From Chlorella sorokiniana (taxonomy: Eukaryota; Chlorophyta; Trebouxiophyceae; Chlorellales; Chlorellaceae): DNA of 64,000 bases. Under the pieces are notes generated by a model. The model saw only the letters and a program-made list of their open reading frames with translations, was not told where the DNA came from and made no database searches. A program made the position numbers and the translations under genes. The stretch is taken from positions 1,302,001-1,366,000 of the forward strand of contig CP084620.1 in the NCBI GenBank assembly GCA_025917655.1, in the 5' to 3' direction. Numbering within the stretch: the stretch's first letter is position 1; each line of letters begins with the position of its first letter. Positions 17,042 to 27,500 of this stretch are shown here, piece by piece.

Positions 17042-19265
17042 ATGCAGCAGAAGTCGATCCTCCTCCTTGTGGCAGCCTGCGCGCTGTTCGCGTACACTGC
17101 GGGTGAGCACAACGTGGTCGGCACAATGCTTGCAGGTTTTGCCGCTTGTCACGCGCGATGCGCTCGGACACGGTTCTGCAAATCCAGATCGCGGTGTCCC
17201 CCTACACCGGGCCTCTCTGCCCTTCAGCACATCATGCCATGCACTTTCCACGGCCGATGAGCGCTGCCGCCTTTGGGGGAGCGCCACGCCATTAGCTTCT
17301 GCGTCTGCCCCCATGCACCCCGTCTGACACGGTACACCGGCGCACTCATTTGCCCGAACACGGTCAACGTTTTGAAAAGGAAGCCGGTGTGCTTTCAGGA
17401 TCTCTGCGAGGGTGTCTGCGCCGTAGTTGTGGCTGTCATGGCGGCGCTGTCCTGACGGCAGCTCTATGCCTTTGAGAGCATTGCTGGCGGCAGCCGCTGC
17501 TCTTCGCAACTAGAGGGGAGCCTCTTCCTCATTTATTGCATTTCTGGTACTGACACAAGACTTTTTAGGGAAAACCAGCCTGTTTCTACCGATATGTGGT
17601 GAGCTCACCGCAGTCCACTCACTCCTCCTGCACCCTCCCTTGCCGCAGACGCGCACTGCAACTACCTCATCAAGAAGGGCGACAACCTGTATGACGTGCG
17701 TGTTCTTCTGCCTGCGGTGGATGTGGACAGTCTTTCTGCGTTGCCTCTAGCTGTGCCCATCCGCCACAGACCCTCCTGCCTTCAGCCCCCCTTCCACGCC
17801 GCCTGCCCGGGGAAGGGTGCCCCCAAGTGTGCTGCGACATTCGCCTGTTCACCCCCTGTCCGCAGCTGGCTGAGGGGTACGGCGTGAACGAGACGTTCCT
17901 GCTGCAGCTCAACCCGGACATCGCCGACAAGGAGCTGATCTTCACCGGCGACACGCTGAAGCTGCCCTGCGAAGGTGAGGTGGTCCTGTGTGTGGGTGTG
18001 GTGGTGGTGGTGGTGGGTGGGGGGGGGATAGGGTGTATGCGCGCACCTGGCTGCCTGAGCTCACTGCCACCCGCCCCTAAGCAGACCTGCTGTTCTTCGC
18101 CCCGCTCACTCGCGTGCGTCTTGGCATCCTGCCATAACCACAACACCACACGTGCTTGACTCGACGCCTGCTCCACCTGTCCCTCCGTGCAGGCGGCGAC
18201 GCGACCGAAGGCGACAACATTTTCGACCTGCTGGCCCACCGCTCCGACTTGTCTGTGCTGTTCAAGGCGCTGGCCAAGGTTGGCCTGCTGGAGGACTTGG
18301 ATGGTGAGCCCGGGACGGGGGTCAGCAGCAGAGAGAGAGAGCATGGATGAGGGGCCGCGTGTCGCTGCTCACCACCAGCTGTGATTGGGCAGCCCAGGTG
18401 CCACCCTGTCCCCTCCTTCATCCGTGTACCTAAGTTTCTGCTGCCCCCCCCCGCCCCCACCCCCAGATGACAGCCTGGACGCCACCCTGTTTGCGCCCAC
18501 CGACGCCGCCTTCACCAAGCTGCTGCAGCAGCTCAACCTGACGGCGGGTGCGCTGCTGAACGACACCTCCCTGGTGAGCACCGTGCTGTCCTACCACCTG
18601 GTGCCGGGCGATGCCCTGTACGCCGACGACCTGAAGAACGGCAAGAGCTACGAGACTGCCCTGGAGGACAAGAAGATCAAGGTGGGTGGATGGGTGGGTG
18701 GGTGGATGGATGGGGCAAGGCGGTCGAGGCGGCCTGCGGCTGGGGACCCCGTCTGCACTCCCTCGCCATTCTCGCCCACCGCCTCCTACCTGGCACACCC
18801 GCCGGCCCTCCTGCGGCCACGCCCCTGTTGCGTCTCTGGGCCCCTGTCTCGTTGTCGTGAGCCCCCTCGCCCCGCTGCTGTGCACAGATCAAGAAGAACA
18901 AGGAGGGCGTGTTCATTCTGACCGTTGCGGGCCAGGAGGTGCCTGTGGAGGTTGCCGACCTGGAGGCGGGCGACGCCGTGGTGCACATCATCAGCGACGT
19001 GCTGCTGCCCCTGGAGCAGGCCGCCCCGCCCCCGCCCCGCGGCCGCCACCCCCGCCACCCCCGCCACCCCCGCCACCCCTGTCGACCCCCGGCCAGCTGC
19101 ACCTACACCGTTGTGTCGGGCGACTCGCTGTTTGACATTGGCCAGCGCTTCAACGTGACGGTGGAGCAGCTGCAGGCCCTCAACCCCACCATCGACGACG
19201 CGGAGCTCATCTTCCCCGACCAGGAGCTGGTGGTGTGCGAGGAGAGCCGCAAGCGCAAGCTGTGA
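17042..19265 (+). CDS. Secreted LysM-FAS1-LysM protein (copy 1)
   Basis: Probable extracellular or wall-associated glycan-binding and adhesion protein. The ATG at 17042 starts a signal peptide (KSILLLVAACALFAYTAG). LysM 1 begins HCNYLIKKGDNLYD and ends LIFTGDTLKLPC. A fasciclin (FAS1) domain follows, with the FAS1 H1-like FDLLAHRSDLSVLFKAL, then LDATLFAPTDAAFTKLL, VLSYHLVPGDALYADDL and the H2-like AVVHIISDVLLP. After a Pro-rich repeat linker comes LysM 2 (CTYTVVSGDSLFDIGQRFNV to FPDQELVVC) and a basic tail RKRKL (stop 19263-19265). The six exons splice cleanly: the second starts at 17649, and the last begins near 18889. N-glycosylation sites (NET, NLT, NDT, NVT) fit secretion. The linker at 19041-19080 reads as Arg-His-Pro repeats in the continuous frame but as Ala-Thr-Pro repeats in the next frame, so base errors there are possible. 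Confidence 0.88.
18679..18712. repeat. TGGG/TGGA tetranucleotide repeat
   Basis: Short tetranucleotide repeat at the beginning of an intron in LysM-FAS1 copy 1, right after the donor site. Confidence 0.7.
19041..19080. repeat. 9-base minisatellite coding the Pro-rich linker
   Basis: Tandem copies of a 9-base unit close to GCCACCCCC, inside the exon joining FAS1 to the second LysM. Three residues per unit give a repetitive Pro-rich linker. Confidence 0.7.
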
Positions 19266-19821
19266 GCGCCGGGCGGCTCGTCAGTCGGGAGCGGCAGGCG
19301 GGGCGGGCCCATTGGCACGCCGCCCGCTTCCGTGCCACCCGCATTCCCTGAGATCCCCTGATTTGTCCTCACCAGCACCCCACCCCTCATTCTCTGATTT
19401 AAGTGTTTTGCCAGCCAATGCCAGCCAAATGACCCCTCGAAGCTGTGGCGCTATCGCCATGCAGCCGTGAACCCGCTTTCACTCTCTTCACACCCGAGTC
19501 AGCATGCACAGTTTTCCTCGCAACTGCTAGGCACTAGGCAACTGCTGTAACATGACGTGTGCTCTTGTTTTGTAATGAGCCTATGTCTTTGAGGGATTTA
19601 CCATTGCCTGATTGCCCCACCTGGGCAGAGGCCCATTTGCCACGGACATGGCATGCACGCATGCGCCAGCTGGACCCCTGGCAGAAGCCAAGGGCCTTAG
19701 TCCAGGAGGTCATGGGCGTTTAAACGCCCCCGTCCTCCTGCATCTCGTTTTCAAGTTGCTCCTGTCAGTTTGGGCACGCCGAAGAGCATCCCCACCCACT
19801 TAGGCTGCAAGCGACAACGCC
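19266..19821. other. Intergenic between the two LysM-FAS1 genes
   Basis: 3' UTR of copy 1 with two candidate poly(A) signals TGTAA at 19546-19550 and 19571-19575, then the promoter of copy 2. No other gene seen. Confidence 0.5.
19546..19575 (+). promoter_or_regulatory. Two putative poly(A) signals TGTAA
   Basis: Two chlorophyte-type TGTAA motifs, at 19546-19550 and 19571-19575, about 280-310 bases after the stop codon of LysM-FAS1 copy 1. Confidence 0.45.
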
Positions 19822-22325
19822 ATGAGGGCTTTGTTGTTCCTTGCAGCGGCGCTAGCCTTGGCATCCAGCTCATCAGGTGCGATTATGCACAATGTGCCAT
19901 GCTCAGCGCAGTAGAGCCTTTCCCCACGCTGCTGCCCAGGCAACACGCTTCGCGGGCGTTGGGAGCAGGGCCAGCATTGCGACCATGGATGAAATCGACA
20001 AAGCTGCACGGCCACGTTGTCGACGCTGCAGCTATTCCAGGTCTGCTCTGTGCGCAGTCCAAACTGGCATGTCCCCATGCCCCGCTCCTGCAGCGGCCGA
20101 GGTCCCCTGTCTCTACATCATTTCCTCCAACGATACGGCTTTTGCGGTGAGATCCTGGGTCGCTGCTCGTAGCTCACCAGGAGCTACGGAACAGCTGCCC
20201 CTGCCGACCCGGCCGTCGTTTCAATCTGCACCCTTCATCCCCGACCCCTGAAGTTGCCCGTGCCGGTTTGATGGTGCTGGGTGCAGCTGGCCCAGACGTA
20301 CAACCTGACCCTCAGCGCCGTGGGCGATGCCAACCCCGACATCAGCAACCTCGACCTGCTGCAGCCTGGCCAGGTCATCGCCCTGCCCTGCGGCAACGGT
20401 GCGGCCCCACCCGCCCGCCCGCACGGGCCTGGCACTGCAGGCCATGATGCTGAGCTGCACGTGTGCTGCACCCCTGGCCCCCGTGCGCCTCTGCTCCGCC
20501 CTTGTGTCAAGCGCCGGTGCGCCCGCCCACTCCTGCGTTGCAGCCTCCGCCACCAGCGCCTCCTCAGTGCTCGACCTGCTGGCCCATCGCGCCGACATGA
20601 CCACCCTCTTCCGCGCCGTTGTGGCAGCCGGCTTTGCCGAGACGCTGGCGGGTGGGCGCGCGCTATTCCTGACGCCGCACGGGGCGCGGGCTGTGTGTGT
20701 GTGTGTGTGTTTTGGTGGCAGGTGCCGAGCTCGTGGTTGGTTGAGGTGCAGGCAGCCCTCGCTGTTCCGGCGCCCTGTGGGGCCCAGGCGTGTGCTGTGC
20801 GCGCGGCGCCCGCCCCCGCAGACCCCGACTTTGAGGCCACCGTGTTTGCGCCCAACAACACCGCCTTTGAGGCGCTGCTGGAGCGGCTGCCCACCAACCA
20901 GACGCTGGAGGGCCTGCTGGGCGACGCGAGCACCCTGGGCGACCTGCTCTCCTACCACGTGGTGCCGGGGAGGCGCTGCAGGCGGCCCGGCTGACGCGCG
21001 GCCGCAACCTGACCACCCTGCTGGAGGGGGAGTTCCTGGAGGTGCGCCGAGAAAGGAGGCGCTGGGTTCCTGGGGTCTAAGCTTTGCGCGTGTGTTGGGG
21101 TGGGGCGGGGTGTGGGTGTGCGAGGTGTGGGGTGACTGACTGTGCGTCGGTGAGCCCAGTGGCTCTCACCGGGGCAGCCCGCCCCAATTAGCCTGACTGC
21201 CCGCTGGATCCCCCTTTACCCCCGCCCCGCTCACCCCCACCCCCGCTCACCCCCTATCGTGCCAGGTCTTCAAGCCCGGCAACATCACCCGTCTGTCCAC
21301 CAGCAGCGGCCAGCGGGCGCGCATCCTGGCCACCGATTGGGAGGCGGGGAGGGCGGTGGTGCACCAAGTCAAGGGGGTGAGTGGCGGCGCCTGGCGGCAG
21401 CCTGGCGCCCACCTCCTCTGAGCCCGTCCCTCAGCTTCATGCCTTAGCCTATCCCTCAGCCTAAATCAAGTCCGCTGCCAACGCCCCCGCCAGTGCAAAG
21501 CGCCCAGACGGACGTGGACTTGCTGCTGTCTGTTTGGTGGCCGGCCCCCACACCCCCTGCCCTTCCCTCCATCCTCCCCCACCATCCTGCACAGGTGCTG
21601 GTGCCGGCCAGCGCGGGCCTGGACATCCTCCCGGCCAGCGACGACTGCGTGCACACCGTGGTCACTGGGGACACCCTGTTTGCCCTGGCACAGGTGTGTG
21701 TCTCTGTGTGTGTGTATGTGGAAGGGGGGGATCTAAGGTGCCATCCCTGGCCGCAAGGCTCGCAATGCTGGCTGCTGTGCCCCCTTGCTGAACGCCTTGC
21801 CGCGCAGCCTGAGCTCACTGCGACGACGACACCCAAACGTCGCTTGGGCCCCCCTCCTCTCCCCCTGCGCAGCGGTATGGCACCACCGTCGACGACTTGA
21901 TTGAGCTGAACCCGCAGCTGGAGGCAAACCCCACGCTGCTGTCCCTGGGCACCCGCCTCGCGCTGACCGACGACTGCGCCGCCTGGGGGAGTGACAGCTG
22001 CCCGCGCCGCCCTCCCAACGACGGCGCTGCCTGCACCGCTCCCGCAGTGATCCCGGACGATGACGGGACACGCCGCCTCGCCCCCAGTACAGGGGGCACA
22101 TGCATGCCGCTATATACGCCCTGCCACCTCGCCCCCGTTCCCCGACCGGTGCGCTCCTCACCCCAGCTGCCTCGAGGGCGCACCCCCATGCACGCCACGG
22201 ATCATTTTGCAATGCAGCCCGCATTGGGCTGCTCTCACCTCCCTTGTTGTGAGCCGCCAGCGGCCATGCATTACACCGGAGGCCCTCCGCATGCGGCTCA
22301 AGGCCCGGACCGGCAGCCCGGGTGA
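19822..22325 (+). CDS. Secreted LysM-FAS1-LysM protein (copy 2)
   Basis: Paralogue of its upstream neighbour with the same domain order. Exon 1 (19822-19876) encodes the signal peptide MRALLFLAAALALASSS; exon 2 resumes with AAEVPCLYIISSNDTAFA, the start of LysM 1, which ends LLQPGQVIALPC. The FAS1 domain follows: SSVLDLLAHRADMTTLFRAV, DFEATVFAPNNTAFEALLER, LLSYHVVPG and AVVHQVKGVLVP. LysM 2 begins DDCVHTVVTGDTLFALAQ and ends LSLGTRLALTDDC. A frame slip at the G run 20967-20970 breaks the FAS1 domain as written. The real stop is unclear: the open frame runs to 22325, but the recognisable protein ends near 21980, so the C-terminus may be shorter. The exact relation to copy 1 needs an alignment, but shared domain order and adjacency point to tandem duplication. 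Confidence 0.8.
20692..20711. repeat. (TG)n microsatellite
   Basis: About ten TG units inside an intron of the second LysM-FAS1 gene. Confidence 0.85.
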
Positions 22326-22348
22326 AGCAGGCAGGTGCCCCGGCGCGC

Positions 22349-24234
22349 TCACAGGTCGCCATAGCTGACCTGTTCGCGCGGCGGGCCAGGCAGCGCCGCC
22401 GCCGCTGCCTGCTCGCCGTCGTCGCCCCGGCGGAAGCGGGTGCCGCCCCGTCGTCGCCGCCCTCGTCCTCGTACGCATCCACATCCATCATCTCCACGTC
22501 GCCCCCGCGCCCTGCCGCCCGCCGCTTGCCCTGCGCCCTGCCCCGCGGCCGCCGCTCGGGCTGCTGCCCCGCCTCGGCGTCGCCGCCGCCCTCGCCGCCG
22601 CCGCCGTCGCCGCGGTCGTCATGCTCCCAGCCCGGCGGGCGGCCGCCGCCGCGACGCACCTTGGAAGCGCTGCCGGCCGCGGCCCGGGCCTGCGCCTCGC
22701 CCTCTCCGCCGTCGTCGCCGCCGCGCGCTGCTGCTGCCGCTGCCGCTGACGGCCCTGGCCGCCGCCCCGCGCTGAGCCAGAGGCGGCGGGAGGGCACTCG
22801 GTCTGCTGGCTTCACGTCGTCGATCGTGGCGATGCGGAAGATGAGGGGGATGGAGGTGCCTGCCTTGACAAAGTCCTCGCCCTTATGCCACAAGAACTGG
22901 ATGGCGGCGGGGTCGGAGGGATCTATGCCTGCAAGCCAGCAAGGTCGGCAGCAAAGAGGGGATTGGGGGCCAGGCGAAAGGGGGGGGCAGCATGAGGGAT
23001 GAGGTGCATGGGCACAACCGCAGCGCATGAGGAGCAGCAGCAGCGGGGCTGCGCCCGTGCCCCCTCACCCAGCTGCTCGGGCGCCTCCTCGGGCGGCAGC
23101 GGCTTGCCCATGCCCGCCACGGCGCGCTGTGCGGTCGCGGCATCGGCGAACAGGATGTTTGCTGAGGAGTCGTTGATCCACTCCACAAACTTGGGGCCTG
23201 GGGGGAGAGGGGGCGCCAGGGACAGCGCCGCATCAAACAACGCTGCCAATTCGGCACTCCCACCCCCATGCTGCCGCTACAGCCGGAGCAGCCCCAGCAG
23301 GCTGGCTGGCTTGTATGCCTGGCAGGGTCGGCAGCGCTTTGCCTGACCCCTCCCCCACCCCCACCCCCACCCCAACCCGTCCCACCCCCAACCCACCCAC
23401 CATAGTCGGTCCAATACTGCAGCAGGTCCCGCGTGGACAGCAGGTCCACGCCGTAGATGTGCACGGCGTCGGGCGGCGCGGTACCGCAGCTCCAGGGTCG
23501 CGCCGCTCCTCAAACAGGTCTGGCGGAGTGGGTGGGTGAGGGCAGGGGAGGCACAGCGCCTTGTAAGGCAGGCAGCAGAAGTGGCCACAGGGCGGCTTAC
23601 AACCCCTGGCCCAGCAGCAGCCCCGCCGCTGCACGGCTGGGCACGCAGAGCAGCAGCAGCGCCGCCCACCGACATCCATGAGCCCCGTCTCATCCTTGGG
23701 CTTGTACTCTGTGCCGAACCGTGCCGCCCGCTGCCGCCGCTTCTCCTCGTCCTCGGCCACCTGCGGCGCCTCCCACGCCAGGCCGCTGCCCTCGGGCAGG
23801 CCGAAGCGGGCAGCGCGCTGAGCACGCTTGGCTGCTTCCTCCTTGCTGAAAACGTCAATGCCAGTGGCAAAGCCGGGCGGTTGAACCGCTCCTTGCGCGC
23901 GTCCAGTCGCAGGTCGGAACGCTTGGCTGGCTCCACGTAAGCTACACCAAACTTCTCCGCGCTGCAGGCGCCGGCAGCAGTCATGGGCGCTTGTGATGGA
24001 CCAGGAAGAGCAGAACACCCCGTCAAGGTGGCAGCGACGGGCAGCGGCGAGCCAGGCGGCGCTGTCAGCAAAACACCATCGGCGACCAGGGCGGCATACT
24101 CACCGTGCTTTATGCTTCTGCCGCTCCTGTTCCAGCTTGCTGAGCTCCTGCTCCTCTTCCGGCTGCTGTGGGAACTCAATCCGAGCAATTGTGTGTTGTT
24201 CTTCCTCCGCTGTAGCATCTCCTGCGCCCTCCAT
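22349..24234 (-). CDS. NCBP3: NCBP3-like RNA-binding protein with MOS11-type motifs
   Basis: Nuclear cap-binding subunit 3 is linked to mRNA export with the cap-binding and TREX complexes. Reading from the ATG at 24234: an acidic Gln/Glu-rich helix (QPEEEQELSKLEQERQKHK), two short RAxRFG-type motifs (KRAQRAARFGLP and RRQRAARFGTEY) like the C-terminal motif of Tho1/MOS11 export proteins, then the NCBP3 RRM-like domain (AVHIYGVDLLSTRDLLQYW, FVEWINDSSANILFADAATA). IQFLWHKGEDF and IPLIFRIATIDDVK come next. The long tail is rich in Arg, Gly, Asp and Ala and probably ends VSYGDL (stop 22349-22351), provided one base is missing near 22435; otherwise the frame runs on. The WINDSS motif replaces the usual RNP signature, as in animal NCBP3. 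It is convergent with the LysM-FAS1 gene, and its promoter lies in the 300 bases after the MurE-like gene. Confidence 0.72.
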
Positions 24235-24533
24235 CCTTTTATGTTGCTTTTAAGGTGTGCAACCAGCCGATGGAGCTTGATGGGAGCAACCGATGGATGT
24301 TGAAAGTGGGGTCCGGAGCCCTGAGAACTTAGTTTGCTTATGTTCACCCGTGACTTTGGGAAGCGGCGGTCAAGGGCTAGAGGGCAGAGCGCAAGCTGCT
24401 GATGTGGCGCCACAGCCGCCCGCCCGCCGTTGTGTGGTTTGTGCACACTGCATACCCTCTCAAACTTTCGCTCAGCTTACAGATTCGCTGGTCATTTGGG
24501 ACACTGTTTACGTAATAGCGCGGGGGATGGGTG

Positions 24534-27500
24534 TCACCGCACGTCCCCCACAGGCCCGTCCCACAGCCCCTCCAGCATCAGCAGCTCCCGCTCCTCCTCG
24601 GGGTAGCGGCTCCAGGGCAGGAAGTCGCGGTTCAGGTCCTTGATGCCGTTGAGGATGGGCAGCTTGGACAGGGCGTTGCGGCACTCCACGCGGTCGTCAA
24701 ACCAGCTCTGTAAGGGGGCGGGGAGCGGGCAACGCGCTGGAGCCAGCCACGATTCGTGAGGCAGCTCGCCGCATGCCCTGGCCCGCCGCTGTTACGGTTG
24801 CGGGTCACCCCTGCCCGCCAGGCATACCACGGCACGGCCCCCACCTCCCCAGGCGCCTCCCTCTCCCCACCTTGAGCGTGGTTGGCTCCTCCATGTCCAC
24901 GCCATTCCAGTATTCCTGCCAGTCGCGGTGGCCCTTGCCCACCACCACCACCACCTCGCGCGCCTTGGCCATGCCAATCGCCACGCGGATGGCTGCAGGG
25001 GGAGGGAGAGTACAGACGGGAGCATGCTCACGAGCATCCAAGTGATGCATGGCAACAGCAGCCAATGCCTGGCCCTGCTAAGGCATCAACACGTTGAGCG
25101 GGAGGGTGTCTGGCAAGCCCAGCACCGTGCCCAGCACCGTGCCCTCACAGCCAGCGGGCACCCCCTGCCCGGCCCCCCCTCCTCCCTTCCTCACCCTGGA
25201 ACCGGTCCTCTATCACGTACACCCCCACCGCCGACTGGTACTGCAGCTGGTACTTGGTGAACCAGTGGGGCACGCGGTTGGGGTCCTGCGCGGGGTCGCC
25301 AGCGGAGGGGAGGTGGGGGCAGGCAGCACTCGCTCTCATCACAGCCACCGGCCCCCGGCCGAACCTTCTGTAGCGTCCCTTCTATACAGCGTGCGCCCCC
25401 TTCCCACCATCCACACACACACGTCCATCCTTGGCTCCCTTCCCCCTGACAAACTGCACAGTTTGCACCGAGGCAGCAGGGCAGCAGGGCCTCCCCCACC
25501 CACCTGCAGGTAGGGGTACGAGGCGGAGGCGTACCGGTCCACCACGTCCTGCGGCAGCCCCGCCACGCAGTCCTTGATGATGTCGTCGGGCCACTCAACC
25601 CCGGGTCGTCGTTGGTGAGGAACACGACGTCGCTCTTGAAGTGCGCCATCTGGCACAGGAGAGGGGGGGCGTTTAATGGGTGGACATGGTGGGCGGCTGT
25701 GAGCAGCTGCTCAGGGCGGTCAACCCGGGCTCTCCGTCATGCCCCGAGGGGGCAGGACACAGCCGAGCCCAGAGCTGGCGGCGGCAGCAGGGCGGCGGCC
25801 GGCCCAGGTCGCTGCCCCCTGCGCACCGCCGTCAACGCCTTGCGCTCCTGCGCCGACAGGCGGCCGGGGCAGCCGAAGACGAGCAGCACGCGCTTGGCCC
25901 CCGCCTCCTTCACGTCGTCCAGCAGGCGGGACAGCTGGTGCGGGGTGCTGGCAGAGTCGACCTGCACACGTCACAGTGGGGAGGAGTCGAAAGCAGGCGA
26001 GCCAGCAGGCGCCCAGTGAACGCTGCAAGCCGGCAGACGGCGCGTGCGCGCAAGCGAGCAGCCCGCTGCCCAGCCCACGCCGCGCCTCACCACCACGCTG
26101 AAGGGCTGGCCCTCGTCGATGATCTCGCAGCGGCCGGGGATGATGTCCACAGCCTCTATCCCCGCCACGATGGCCTTGAGGGGCACACCGCACGCGATGC
26201 CCACGCCCACGGCTGCGGTGGTGTGTTGCGGGGGGTGGGGTGGGGGTTGGGGTGGGTGGGTGGGTGTGAGAAGGAGCAGTGTGGCATCATGCTGAGCAGG
26301 CGGGAAGGGGTGGAAGGTGCAGGAATGATCCATGGCCGCCTGAACAGGCAGGAGGGGCACTTCGGCGGGCGCTGCCCCTGCCCCCAGCTGGCCCCTGCCG
26401 CACAGGAGACACCCCCTGCGCCCTGCGCCCGGCCCACCCACCCGCCAGCACGTTGTTGACGTTGGTGCGGCCCAGCAGGGGGTGATGATCTGCAGGCGCC
26501 CCAGCGGCGTGTTCACCAGCGCCTCCGTCTCCCAGATGCTGCTCTGCAGGGGGCGGAGGGCGGCACGGGGGGGGCAGCATGGACAGGCTCAGCCCGGCTC
26601 GCAGCATGGCATGGCACACACACATGCAGCACGCACTGGAACCACCCCGCACAACATGCACACAGAGCAGGACCCCCCCCCCCCCCCACACACACACACC
26701 CCCCCACCCCCCACACACACACACTCCACACCCCAACCCACCACCAACACCACACAAACACGCACGTACACTACAAAACCACCAGCCAGAGCCTCCCACC
26801 TTGATCTTCTCTGCGTAGATGTCGGCGTCGCGGTTGTGGTGCGAGTAGGTGAGCACCGTGGCACCCGCCGCCACAGCCTGCTCCGCCAGCTGCGCGCCGC
26901 GCATGTCTGCATTCAAGGGCAGGCAGAGCGGGCAGTGGTTGAAACTGGGGATAAGACTGGCACACGGCCTACGCACGACAACCAAATCTGCTTCACAACG
27001 CGCCCTTCAACCCCCGCGCGCCCCCCCCCACACACACACACACCCACCCACCCACCCACCCACCCACTGGCCCCCACGCCCCCTCCGCGCCACACATGCA
27101 CTCACCGTCGATGTTGATGACGGCTCGCTGCCGCTCAGGGTCCGTCAGGCGGCCCAGCAGCGTGCGGCAGGCGGCAGCACAGGCAGCGGGCCCCCGTCCG
27201 CCTCTGCCTCCTTCTCGATGCTGGCGTTGGTGTAGACCAGCACATCCAGATCAAGGGGGTCGGCCCTGCGCATAAAGGGGGTAGGGGGCGGGGCCAGGTG
27301 TACTTGTATGTATGGGCGGCGGCAGCAGGGTGTGGCCAGCCAGCCGGGACAAGCGCCGGCCCCAGGGGCAGCAGATCCGCAGGCAGGAGGCCAGCCAATG
27401 CATCGACAGGGCCTGCCAGCCCCCTCCACACCCCCACACCCCCTATAACCCCCACCTGCCGTCCCCCAGCGCCGCAGGGTCAAGCTCCAGCAGGGTGGTG

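Noticed and set aside
21733-23028. Long minus-strand frame continuing past the NCBP3-like gene
   Set aside because: Only the upstream part is the real gene; the rest is antisense to LysM-FAS1 exons, and a better stop exists at 22349 after a one-base shift.
26673-27066. CA/CCCA repeats as a telomere remnant or CRISPR-like array
   Set aside because: Simple microsatellites inside introns; no telomeric TTTAGGG unit and no spacer-repeat structure.
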